A model generated the notes under the pieces. That model did no database searches, was not told the DNA's origin, and saw only the letters and a list, made by a program, of their open reading frames with translations. This document shows positions 22,082-33,102 of a stretch of DNA of 64,000 nt, piece by piece. The stretch's first letter is position 1. Each line of letters opens with the position of its first letter. This stretch comes from Porphyra umbilicalis. Its lineage: Eukaryota; Rhodophyta; Bangiophyceae; Bangiales; Bangiaceae. The stretch is from NCBI GenBank assembly GCA_002049455.2, contig KV918857.1:62001-126000 (forward strand). The letters run 5' to 3'. The position numbers and the translations under genes are program-made.

Positions 22082-23530
22082 GTGAGGCCTGCTCGGGGTA
22101 TTGGCCCAAGGACCCAACCGACTCCTAACTCGGCGGAGGGTGAGCAACGCGGGAGAGCGGCGCGAGGGTTACCCCGGGGTATTGACCCGGGGTTCCCGAC
22201 GCAACTCTTCTCCGCGACCGGTCCGGAGGCAGAGGGGTGGCCGACTCGAGCCACCCCGACACCCCCGATTCGGGTGGTGTCGCCTCAGACTAAGCTGAAC
22301 CACCCGTACTACCGGGTGATGTTCGATTGTGAGACCTACGCGCTAGACAACAAGTCGGTTGTCTATGTTGAACTGGTGATGTTCAGCTCCCCAGGCCAGT
22401 CACACCGGTCATGTGGCGTAGTTGGTTTTTGACCTCTCAACAGTCTACACGAGGCGCCAGGCCCGTACTTTGGGCCGGCGCAAGAAGGACGTGGCTCAAT
22501 CCTTTGGGGTACGCGACGAGTGGGACGGGTCACCCTCGGCCAAGGTCTTCCAGTTCTTACACAAGTTCGCCAAGGTCTGTGACGACAACAACATCTCCGA
22601 AGGCGAAGCCTTCTACATCCTTCAAGGCTTTACGAAGGAACCTGTTAAGTAAGAGGTGATGATGGTTATGCCAACTCGCCGGGCGGGTAACCCCGGCGAG
22701 GTCACTCCCTACCTGGAGCTCATCAACTGGATGATCCGGCGTCACATCGACGAGGTCTCAGTGGCTACTCACGTCAAGGTCCTTAACGTCGCGGTCCAAC
22801 GGCACGACGAAGAAGAGTTGTTCTTCACCGAGCTCCTCCGCCGCCTCAACACCGAGTGCGAGTTCATGTACGGGTAGAGCGAGCTCAAGGGGCGCTTTGT
22901 GGAAGGTGTTCACCGCGCGGCGCGCGCCACTGAACGGGAGCGAAACACCCCCGGCATGACTATGCCGGGGTTGGCTCGCGTTGCCCAGACTAAGGCCGAC
23001 GAACACCGCTGGCTACGACTTGAGCAGCTTAAGGAGCGGACTAAGGAGCGAGAAGTTCTCGCGGAGGAGGCCCGGCTCCGGCGGCAAGCTCGTGCGGCCG
23101 CACTTCCCCGGGTCACCGGGGGAACACGGGGTTACCCACCGCGGGTCGCCCCCGTCCGGGCCGTCAGGGCCGTGGACGCCCCGACCCCCGGCACCCGGTA
23201 CGATGTGGCCCGACCCGGGGCAACGGACGGCCCGACTCCCGGGGGCGGCGACAACTCATGCCGCCGGTCCCGACCGAGAGATGAGTCTTCCCGACCCAAA
23301 CCCCGGGCAGGAGAGTACCCTTGCTGGCAGTGTGGCAAGGTGGGTCATTGGGCCGAGGTGTGCCTCAACTTGGATGCACGCTGACAGGACCGATTGGCGA
23401 TGGCCAGTCTCTGGACCTCTCTCGGGACGCCCTCGGGTTCCCGCGGTACCCAGCGGATGGGCCGACCAGTAGCCGTTGCCACTCCCAACGAGGACTCCAG
23501 CTTAAGCGGCGAGTAGTTGACGCCGCTTGA
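22082..23530 (+). pseudogene. Gypsy D: gag with CCHC knuckle
   Basis: The frames carry YRVMFDCETYALDNKSV, MMMVMPTRRAGNPGEVTPYL and the knuckle CWQCGKVGHWAEVC, in the same order as copy E. The product would coat and package element RNA. Fossil. Confidence 0.8.
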
Positions 23531-23635
23531 AAAGGGGGAACCGCAGACCGAGCCCGAATGCGGACCCGCCACATCCTCTGAGTCCAAGGAGGGAAACGAG
23601 TAACCACCGGTGTTGGGCCCTCCCCGCGGCGACCG

Positions 23636-25437
23636 GTGGATCCAACCCGGGGCGTGGATGTGATGCCAGTACGCATCCAATACCGACCCAAGGGGATCCG
23701 CCCCCGGGACGCACCCCTCCCGAACGGGGTAAGCGGCCAGAATGTGGTGGCCATCCTGACGGGGTCCGACTATCTGGTGGCCAGTCGCGTCTGGCTGGAC
23801 GCTGGGCGTGAGTTGGCTCTCCGCGTCATTGTTGACACAAGGTCGTGCGTCTCCCTAGTATGGGAAGCGCTTCTCCCCCAAGAGATGAAGGTGGCGCCCT
23901 TAGACGCGGCGACCGCCAAGGTATTCGACGTGAAAAGGGGACTCCTTCCCAGCACGGGAACCGTGACTCTTACTGTACGAGTCGGCACTTACTCAACCCC
24001 AGTCACGTGTGGGGTAGTGCGCGGCATGTCGATCCCCATTATCCAAGGGACCGACTACACGGACGTCCATGTCCCCAACATTTGCGGGCCCAAGGGGCAC
24101 ATCCAGTTACTAAATGGATGTGAGGTCCCTATCTATCTTCGGGGTAAGACGGTGTCGTATGCCCGGGCGGACCAACCCCAGACGGGGGCTGCTAGTGAGG
24201 CGGACACCAAGGTGCGCCTAGCACATGAGGTAGTTATACCCCCGCGGTCCCGGGGATACGTCCCAGTACAGACGTCATTCCAAGGGAATGGGGTCATCAC
24301 CCAGCGCCATCGAGTGTATGAGCGCCACCGCGTGCATGTTGCAACGGGCACCATGGACTGCACCGCCAACAAGACGTGGTGGGTGGAGGTAACCCATACG
24401 GGGAATAAGAGAAAGCGACTCCCCAAGGGCATGGTCATGGGGCATATGTCGGCCTACTCCGGTACGGTAGCCGCCATATCCCGAGAGGACTGGGCTGCAC
24501 TCAGTCCCAGTCCGGCCACCGCGCCCGACGCGACAGGCCCCGTGGAGGAGCCCCACGTTCATACTTCGAACGTGCCCGAGGGGTTGCGGCCTCAAGTGCT
24601 CGCCCTACTGGAGAAGCACCGAGCCCTCTGGAGTGGGCACTTGGGCTCCATCAAGGCCACGGAGCACCGGATCGAGTTGAAGCCAGGCTCCAAGCCCGTC
24701 CGGCTCAACTGCTTCCGGATGGGCCCCCGAACTAGGGAACTCGTCAAGGCCCAAGTCAACCGAATGCTGAAGCTCGAAGTTATAGAGCCCAGGCAGAGTG
24801 AATGGGCTAGCCCGGTGGTACTCATCCCAAAACCCGCCGGGAGTTCCCGGTTCTGCATCGACTATCGGCAGTTTAACGAGCGCACAGGACGCGACTCGTA
24901 TCCGTTACCCCGGATGGACGACTGCCTCGACTCCTTAGGGGATGCCCAATTCTTCTCCACGTTGGACAGCAACGCGGGGTACTAGCAGATCCCCCTAGCC
25001 GAGAAGGATAATCCTAAGACGGCATTCACTTGCCACTGAGGGGCGTACCAGTGTACCCGTCCTCCGTTTGGCCCGTGCCATGCCCCTGCCACTTTTCAGC
25101 GGGCTATTGACATGATCCTCTCCGGAGTCAAGTGGCAGAATGCGCTCGTCTACTTAGACGACCTCATCATCTTCTCCGCCGATGCCGAGTCGCACCTGTC
25201 CCACTTGGACACGGTGCTCACCTTACTCGGGAAGCACGGGGTCACCCTCAAGGCACAGGAGTGCCACCTCTTTACTAACGAGGTGGAGTACGTTGGCCAT
25301 GTAGTACGGCCAGGACGCTTGAGTGTGAACGAGAAGAACTTCAAGGCCATCAAGAAGGCCAGCTTCCCCCAGGCCCAAACCCAACGTAGGGGTTTCTTGG
25401 GAATGTGCAATGTCTACCGTTGCTTCACGGTAGACTT
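23636..25437 (+). pseudogene. Gypsy D: protease and reverse transcriptase, first part
   Basis: A 449-codon frame (23636-24985) contains a protease-type region near residue 70. The RT entry SIKATEHRIELKPGSKPVRL follows near residue 345, then WASPVVLIPKPAGSSRFCID and DYRQFN. The frame at 25112-25459 has ALVYLDDLIIFSADAE. Copia C begins at 25438. Fossil. Confidence 0.85.
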
Positions 25438-25855
25438 TGTTGAAACGCAGTGGGGATAGGGGTTGGGGGACCACGGGGAAGTGGTTGAGTGGCTTGAGCT
25501 TGTGTGTGTGTGTGCGAACGTGCTTTGTTGGCTGTCCTAAGGTTCGCCCGCTTCTCCCAACCGAGAGCACCTCTCAAATAGTCCCCACCGGCCCAAGTGC
25601 TCCCTCCTCTCGCGCCCACACCGACGCCCACGCCCTGGCACCAAATCGAATCACTCACCAAATCAAACGCCACTAGAGCAAAGCAGAGATCAAATCCAAA
25701 ACATGCCAAAAGTAACACCCCAAGATGACCCAACACAAATGTGTGCAACTTGACCACGTCTTGCAAATGTACCATGTGGGGTACCATGAGGGTCACCGAC
25801 CATCATCCATACGCGAACCGCCAGTGGAGTCGGCGACGAGCATCACAGTCCAACA
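25438..25855 (-). repeat. Copia C 3' LTR, 418 bp
   Basis: On the minus strand it starts TGTTGGACTGTGATG and ends GCGTTTCAACA. The purine-rich AAGCAAGGAGGAG directly precedes it on that strand (polypurine tract). It includes a short TG/CA run in the sequence GCTTGTGTGTGTGTGTG near 25498. Confidence 0.95.
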
Positions 25856-25890
25856 CTCCTCCTTGCTTGTTGCCGCGGCGGTTCTTGTTT

Positions 25891-27360
25891 TTAGCAAAGC
25901 CCCATGGCCGCGACATGCTTGTCGTGCTTGGTCTTGCCGAGCTCCTTCGTCATCGGTTCCGCCACCATGTCGTCCGTTGCACAATGCTCCAGTGTCACCT
26001 TGTCCGTTTTGATGGCCTCGCGCACGAAGTGGTAGCGAATGTCGATGTGCTTCGTGCGCTTGTGCTCGACGGGGTTCTTGGAGAAGTCAATGCACCTGCT
26101 GTTGTCGACCTTGATGTTGATCGGCCCACCCGAGATCGCTGTCCGCAGCCCTTGAGTTGCCACGCTTTGCGCGAGCTTGTTGAGCCAAACAGCTTCCTTG
26201 CTGGCCTCACATAGAGCCATGTATTCAGCTTCCATCGTCGACAGCGCCACGGTCTTCTGCAACTTAGAACCCCAGCTGACGGCTGCTCCGCCAAAGATGA
26301 AGGTGAAGCCCGTCGTAGAACGTCGCGTCTGGTGGTCACCCGACCAGTCGGCATCACTATAGCCTTGTAGAACACAGGAAGAGCTCTTGTCGAAGACCAG
26401 CCCCTTGTCCATCGAACCCTTGACGTACCGTAGAACGCGCTTGATCGCCGCCCAATGCTCCTTGCCCTAGCACGAGACACACCGACTCAGCTTCCCGATG
26501 GCGAAGGCGAGGTCAGGACGCGTCCTGACCATCAGGTACATTAGACTGCCGACGGCTTCGCGGTAGGGCAGCGCGTCGTCGCTCTCATCGGCCTTGACCA
26601 GCTGCAGGCCCACATCCAGCGGCTTTCCGATCGGGTTGCACTCCGCCATCCCGAACTTCTCCAGCACTTGCGCCGCGTACTTGCCCTGCGACAGCTTGAG
26701 GGTGCCCAACGCCTTGTAGCGCCTAATCTCTAGCCCGAGGATGACGTTCGCCTCGCCCAGGTCCTTCATCTCAAAACGCTTGTGCAGAGCGTCCTTAATC
26801 TTGTAGATCGCCGCCAGGCTTGATGCCACCAACAGGAGATCGTCGACGTACACCAGCACGATGATGATTTCGCCGTCATCCATACGGAGGTAGAGGCATG
26901 CATCCGGGTCAATGTTGTCAAACCCCTACGACTTGAGGAAGTCGTCGAGCTTGGCGTACCACATCTTGGGGGCTTGCTTCAGCCCATACAGCGCTTGCAG
27001 GAGACGACACACCTTGTCAGGATACGTCGGATCGACATAGCCGTCTGGCTGCTCCATGTAGACCTCCTCGTCAAGGTCGCCGTTGAGGAAGGCCGTCTTG
27101 ACGTCCATCTGATGTACCTCCCACCCGTTCGCCGCCGTCATCGCCAGGATGCATCGAATGGTGGTGAACTTGGCCACCGGCGCGAATGTCTCGTTGAAGT
27201 CGAGCCCCTTGATCTGCCGGTTCCCGATGAAGCCCAGGCGCGCCTTGTGCCGCGTCGTGTTGTTCCCGTTCTTGTCAACCTTGTTCTTGACCTTGTAAAC
27301 CCACTTGACCTTCAGCACACGACGACTGGCCGGGCGATCCGGCAAGCGCCAAGTCTTGTT
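25891..27360 (-). pseudogene. Copia C: reverse transcriptase and RNase H
   Basis: RT motifs are ARLGFIGNRQIKGLDFNETF, QMDVKTAFLNGDLDEEVYM, LYGLKQAPKMWYAKL and IVLVYVDDLLLVAS. RNase H follows, with YSDADWSGDHQTRRSTTGF and ALSTMEAEYMALCEASKEA, ending in the conserved tail of copia polyproteins. Copia B enters at 27361, just upstream of KTWRLPD. A few breaks; fossil. Confidence 0.9.
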
Positions 27361-27759
27361 TGTGAAGTGAGCGGTAGTTGGGTGGATGCGTTGCTTTACT
27401 CGAGAACGGTCTGAGGCGCGCGGCCAGCAGGCTCTTAAACCCACCGTGTGCCTCTCTCGCCACGTTCTGCCGGCGCACTCCCCTGCCAGCGCAGTGCTCC
27501 CTCCGTTGGAGGGTACATGCTCTCACCACCCCACAAATCGCGACGCCCCTCGATGACCCCACGAGAATCTCCCCGAGCTCAGCTCCAAAAGGAGCTGCCC
27601 ACAATATACAAGTACAAGTACTTACATCACACACATACAGCAATGCATAACAACGGCACAGCCAATCAAGCCGATGACCGCATAAGTACTCCTGGAAATA
27701 GCCAAGCAGTCCGCTGTAACTCCGACTTACCTGCGTGGGCTTGGGGGGCTGCCTCAACA
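27361..27759 (-). repeat. Copia B 3' LTR, 399 bp
   Basis: On the minus strand it begins TGTTGAGGCAGCC and ends CTCACTTCACA. The purine run GCTGGGGGAG immediately before it on that strand is the polypurine tract. A fragment of the same LTR lies at 7499-7681. Confidence 0.95.
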
Positions 27760-27890
27760 CTCCCCCAGCGCCGCACAGTTTGCGCCATGGAAGCTCCGTC
27801 ACGGCCAGGGTGTGAGATATTTCGCCAACATCCGCGATCGAGAAAACGTCGAAGTCGATCTCATCAACTTCGCCGAAATCAGGTCGCCTC

Positions 27891-28275
27891 GGTGGGAGCA
27901 GTAGGTCTACTGCTCCCACCGAGTCGACCCGATTTTGGCCAAGTAAGATCGACCTCGGCCAAAATCGCCAAAATCATCATCGACGTGAAGCAGACTTCGA
28001 GGTGAGTACAGCGCACCCGGGTGCGTCTCGAACGGAAACGATCCGGCGGATCGGCGGCCCGTCAAAGTCTGCTCGCTGGGAGCAGTAGGCCTACTGCTCC
28101 CGGCCAAAATCGGGGCCCACTCCTTCCGGCCAAAATCGACCAAATTCGACTTGCACCAAAATCAATTCGGGTCCGTCGGGAGCAGTAGGCCTACTACTTC
28201 CGGCCAAAATCGGCCAAAATCGACTGGCACCAAAATCGACTCGTGCCCGTCGGGTGCAGTGGGCCTACTGCTCCC
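27891..28275. repeat. Array of four 24-30-bp palindromes in copia B 3' untranslated region
   Basis: The half-site GGGAGCAGTAGG followed by its reverse complement occurs at 27891-27920, 28078-28101 (perfect), 28178-28201 and 28252-28275 (imperfect). The spacers are rich in the motif GGCCAAAATCG. Each could form a stable hairpin. It lies between the RNase H end and the polypurine tract. Confidence 0.85.
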
Positions 28276-28553
28276 GGCCAAACGGCCCAAAATCGACTTG
28301 GGCCAAACCGAGTCGGGCGATCGCCGGGAAACCGCGGCTGCGCCACTGGACGCCCCCAGTGGCGCCACAACGCCCCAGGACGGTCCCAACCAGCCGTCCC
28401 CCCAAGGCAACAGCGCCCCATCTCCGGCCCCAAACAAAGTAGAGGGTAGCGCAACCGTCCACGACTGGCACAGGCCCGCGGCAAGGTCGACGGAGGTCGC
28501 TGCCGCGAATCCAGGGCCGCGCCACTGGACCCCTTCAGTGGCGCCATGGCGCT

Positions 28554-30155
28554 TCAGCAATCCCCCAACAGGGGGTCGCCAGGCCCGGCGCCCCGGTCAG
28601 CCGCGCCCAGGTCTTTGCCAACCCCGACGGCAGCCCGCAAAGCCGTGAACGCCGGCGACGGCAGCGGCTTGGTGAGCCCATCCGCCGGCATGTCGGCGCT
28701 CGGGAGGAAGTAGAAGGCCACATCCCCGCGCGCCTGGTAGTCGCGAACCATGTGGTAGGCGACGTCGACATGCTTGGTCCGCCCCGTCGCCTCGGGGTTG
28801 TTGACCAGCGCCAGGCAGGACTGGTTGTCCTCCCCCATCGCCACGGCTCCACCGTCGACGCCCAGAGCTGACAGCAGCTTGCGTAGCCACAGCGCCTCCT
28901 TGGTCGCCATTGCGGAGGCCACGTACTCGGCCTCGGCCGTCGAGGTGGCCACGGTCGACTGGCGCTTACTTGCCCACGCAATCGCCCCGCCATTGCAGGT
29001 GAAGACAAAACCGGTTGTCGACCGACGACCGTCGATGTCGCCGGCCCAGTCGGCGTCGACAAATCCTTGCAGCGGCTCGCTGCCGCTGTAGACCACACCT
29101 AGGCGAGTCGTCCCGCACAGGTTGCGCAGAACCCCTTTGGCCGTGCGCATGTGGTCCACCTCAGGGCAGGACATGAAGCGCGACAGCACCCCCACGGTAA
29201 AGGCGATGTCTGGCCTCGTCGTGGTAGACAGGTAGAGGAGGGAGCCTACCAAATCGGCGTAACGGTTGCCCTCTGGCAGCAGGCCCTCCCCTGTCCTGGT
29301 CAGCTTGACCCCCGACGCCATCGGCGTCTTGTTTGGCGTCGCCTTGTCCATCCCGAACGCCTCCAGCAGCGTCGCGGTGTGCCCCGGGTTGCTCAACGAC
29401 AGAGTCTTGGCCGCCCGGTTGCGCATGACCTTCATGCCGATAAAGTCCTTGACCTCCCCCATGTCGCGCACCTCAAACTTGGCAGACACGGAGCGCTTGA
29501 CAGCCTCGACCCCATCCAGCTTCTCGCCTGCCACGATAAGGTCGTCGACGTACACGAGGATAAAGATGCACCCGTGCACGGGGTGGTACCACTCATAGAG
29601 GCACGGGTCCACCTTGGACCGGACCGCCCCCATCTCTTTGAGCTCTTTGTCGAGCTTGATGCCCCACAGCCGCCCCGCCTGCTTCGTCCCGTAGTGTGCC
29701 AGGTTAAGCCGACACATCTCCTCCAGCCCCTCCGGTTCGAAATCGTCGGGGTGTTTGATGTACATCTCCTTGTCCATCTTGGCGTTGAGGAAGGCTGTCT
29801 TGACGTCGACATGGTGAATCTCCCAGCCCATGGCTGCCGCCACAGCAAAGAGAGCACGTGTCGTGGCCGCGTTGGGTACCGGAGCCCACGTCTCGTCAAA
29901 GTCTCGTCCGGGCACCTGGTTGAACCCTTGGGCCACGAGTCGAGCCTTGTAGCGCGTGAGCGTGCCCTCCGCGTCGTGCTTGATGTCGAACACGAATCGC
30001 GTCTTGATGGCCATGTGATTCTTGTTGTTCCCCTTGGTCTTGGACCAGGTGCCAAGGTGCTTGTGTGCCGCCGCCTCCTCCTTAATGGCCTGCTTCCACA
30101 GCGGCCAGTCAGGACGAGCGCGCGCCTCCTTCTCGTTTGCAGGCGGCTTGTGCAA
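28554..30155 (-). pseudogene. Copia B: reverse transcriptase and RNase H
   Basis: A 533-codon frame carries WKQAIKEEAAAHKHLGTW, YKARLVAQGFNQVPGRDF, HHVDVKTAFLNAKMDKEMY, the FILVYVDDLIVAGEKL box, and the RNase H text VDADWAGDIDGRRSTTGF, ATSTAEAEYVA and TKHVDVAYHMV. These are the standard copia C-terminal domains in order. This part reads through without interruption, but the element as a whole is a broken fossil. Confidence 0.92.
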
Positions 30156-30158
30156 GTC

Positions 30159-31586
30159 TCAGCCCGCCTCAGCCGCGGAAGCGTTACCGCTTGCCAAGTA
30201 CGCCTTGGTTTCTTTCTCCCACCATGTTACCTTGGGAGCTGACTTGCGCTTCGAGCGACGAGGCCCCGGTGTGACGCTGTCACTGGCCGCAGGTTCTTGA
30301 GTAGCGGCGGGTGTCGAGCCACCGACGCCGTCCTCGTCCTCCTTCTGGCTATCGCCAGCAAAGGAAGGAGGACCGACTTCGTTGTCGCTGTCAGAGGTGT
30401 CGTCGGGGGAGTACTCGTCCTCTCGCCCGCCTTCTGCGCCGAGCATGTCCATTGCCCCTTCCGTGGCGCCGTCCTTGTCGACGTCATATTCCGCAGTCAG
30501 CCGGGGCCCAGCGCTTGACCCGACTGCTGATAACTCGACCCTCGCCGGGTTCTCCTCCATCAGCACGTCCCGACGCTCGAAGACTTGGTTTGACTCGTCC
30601 TCGAGGATGCGGTAGGCCTTGCCACCGACAGTGTAGCCGACAAAGCGGCCGACGTCGGTCCTCGGCTCCAGCTTGCGCTGCTGCTTCTTCGGCTTGAGCG
30701 CCCACGCCCGACTCCCCCCAACGCGGAATCCCGCGACGTTGGGGCGTCGACCCGTCAGCGCCTCGAGCGGCGTCACATCGAGCCCCGCCTTGGGAGATCG
30801 GATGAGCACATGGACGACGGAGGCCAACGCCTCGGCCCACAGCTCTTCCTCCGCACCGGCGTCAAGCAGGGCAGCACGCACGCGCTCCATCAGCGTGCCT
30901 TTCATCCGCTCCGCCTTGCCATTCTGCTGCGACTTGTACGGCGCCGTCATCTCAGACGTGATTCCCTTATCCTCATACCACGCATTCAGATCGTTTGTGA
31001 CGTACTCCTTTGCACCGTCGTGACGGACACGCTTCACTTTCACGCCCGTCAGCGTCTCAAGCTGCTTGATGCGCGTCTTGAGCACCTCCGGCGCCATCCC
31101 CTTTGTCTTGATGGGCGTAGCTGTGATGAACCCCGTTGGGTCCTCCAGCGCCGCCATAAAGTAGAGGGAGCCACCCAGCGACTCAGTGAGTGGGCCACCA
31201 ATGTCGGTGTGCACCAGTTCGCACTTGGTTGTCGCTGTCGACGAGCGGGGGCTGAGCGACTGAACCATCTTGCCGTCTACACAGGGCACACACACCGTGC
31301 CAATGACGCGCTTGGCGTCTGCCACTGACGACGGCATGCCGTCGACCATTGTGGCAGCCCGCTTGAGATTCTCCAACCCCAAGTGGTTGAACCGACTATG
31401 CCACAACTCCGCCTCCCTAGCGATGCGCGTCGATGCCGCGCACGCCGACGCCTTGACCGGCGTGACCTTGAGCACGTACTGCTCCAGGTCGTTGACCTTG
31501 CCGACAACGGACACCTTGTCGAGCACTCCGCTCGAATGGACAACATCCCCGTCGCTGAGGATGTAGCAGGCGTTTCCGACGAACAC
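30159..31586 (-). pseudogene. Copia B: integrase region
   Basis: The zinc-binding part has WHSRFNHLGLENL and CVPCVDGK. The core has ELVHTDIGGPLTESLGGSLY, VRHDGAKEYVTND and SQQNGKAERMKGTLMERV. The GKR-type tail follows, with LEALTGRRPNVAGFRV and GRFVGYTVGGKAYRI. An acidic, serine-rich linker leads to the RT frame. Part of a fossil copy. Confidence 0.9.
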
Positions 31587-32541
31587 TACCGCACCACGAT
31601 TGCGGACAACCGCTCGAAGCCATGTGGTTGGTTGCGCCCGAGTCGAGCACCCAGGTGGATGAACATAGGGAGCTGCCGCGAGCCTTGCTGCTCCCGGAAT
31701 TGCCAGTAGAAGCAGTGTAGGCTAGAGCGGCACCCGCGTGGGGCCCGCCGCCGTGGCCGCCTTCACGGCCACCACCGCCGGGCTTGCCCTTGTCCTTGGC
31801 CTCGTCCGCCTTCTTCTTGTGGCAGTCGCGCTGCATGTGTCCCTTCTTGTTGCAGTAGAAGCACACGACCGACTTCTTGTCAAACGGCTTCTTAGGCGCC
31901 GCTGCCGCAAAGGCTTGTGACTTGACACTGCCAGAAGGCTTCGAAGCGCCGACAGAACTGCTCTGCTGCTCGACTTGAAGCAGCTTAGCCGTCACGTCCG
32001 ACATGACGAGCTTAGTGTCCTTGTTCTCCAACACCGTCCTGAGCATCCCGTAATCTGCCGGGAGCCCTGCCAGGACACGCAGCGCAAGCGTGTTGTCGTC
32101 CACCGGGTTTCCGAGCATTGCGAGCTCGTCCCGGAGCATCTTGGCGCGCGTCGCAAACTTGATGATGTTCTCGTCTCCGCCCTTCTTCAGGCTGCTCAGC
32201 TCGTCCATGAGCCGCAGAAACTGTGCGTTGTCTCGCGCCTCGAACATGACCTTGAGCGCGTCCCACGCCTCTTTGGCCGTGTCCACCGACGTGACCGTGT
32301 TGGGATGCACGGGCTTGACCGACATCTGGATGGTCGCCAGCGCCGCCTCGTTCATGGCGTCACGCGCGTCGAACACCGGGTCAGACTCCTTGTCGTCGGA
32401 CGAAGATGCCAGTCAGTCCGTCACGACCGCCGCCCAGAGCTTCTCCTTCTTGAGCTGCGCACGCTGGTACGCTGCCCACACCTTGTAGTCGTCATCCAGC
32501 TGCGCAAACCGCGGGCCACCATAGCGGCCGTGGTCTGCCAT
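31417..32541 (-). pseudogene. Copia B: gag, zinc knuckle and protease
   Basis: The gag opens MADHGRYGGPRFAQLDDDYK. The typical helix TAKEAWDALKVMFEARDNAQ and SLKKGGDENIIKFATRAKML follow. The knuckle is CFYCNKKGHMQRDC, and the protease signature is STWVLDSGATNHMASS. The block overlaps the upstream end of the integrase frame. Fossil. Confidence 0.88.
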
Positions 32542-32682
32542 GTTGACAACCTCTGCGCCGCACAGCGCCGCACTAACGACGTAGGGAGCCGAACACGCCC
32601 GCCCGACGCCGGAATACACCGCGATCCAAGCGACATTGTCTCACCAGCAACCGCAGGGAAGACGACGAGTACCACCAGCGAC

Positions 32683-32700
32683 AGCTGGGCCAATAACCTG
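32683..32700 (-). promoter_or_regulatory. Copia B primer-binding site (half initiator tRNA-Met type)
   Basis: Directly inside the 5' LTR the minus strand reads GGTTATTGGCCCAGC. It differs by one base from the complement of the anticodon-stem region of eukaryotic initiator tRNA-Met, the internal tRNA site known for Drosophila copia. Confidence 0.8.
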
Positions 32701-33097
32701 TGAAGTGAGCGGTTGTTGGGTGGATGCGTTGCTTTACTCGAGAGCGGTCTGAGGCGCGCGGCCAGCAGGCTCTTAAACCCACCGTGTGCCTCTCTCGCCA
32801 CGTTCTGCCGGCGCACTCCCCCGCCAGCGCAGTGCTCCCTCCGTTGGAGGGTACATGCTCTGACCACCCCACAAATCGCGACGCCCCTCGATGACCCCAC
32901 GAGAATCTCCCCGAGCTCAGCTCCAAAAAGAGCTGCCCTCAATATACAAGTACAAGTAATTACATCACACACATACAGCAATGCAAGACAATGGCACAAC
33001 CAAACAAGCCGAAGACCGCAAAAGTACTCCCAGAATTATCCAGGCAGTCCGCGGTAACTCCGACTTACCTGCGCGGGCTTGGGGGGCTGCCTCAACA
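32701..33097 (-). repeat. Copia B 5' LTR, 397 bp
   Basis: It has the same ends as the 27361-27759 copy (TGTTGAGG to TTCACA on the minus strand) and about 22 scattered differences from it. It is flanked outside by the TTGTT target duplication and inside by the primer-binding site. Confidence 0.95.
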
Positions 33098-33102
33098 TTG
33101 TT

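Larger units (their letters stand above)
27361..33097 (-). mobile_element. Ty1/copia retrotransposon copy B (fossil), inserted in copia C
   Basis: LTRs at 27361-27759 and 32701-33097 flank a minus-strand gag-pol. The 5-bp duplication TTGTT is perfect (27356-27360, 33098-33102). Copia A shows the empty site at about 15157 (GCAAGAACAAGACTTGG). The LTRs differ at about 22 of about 398 positions by eye, about 5.5%. A different family from A/C. A small number of breaks, otherwise whole in layout. Confidence 0.93.
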
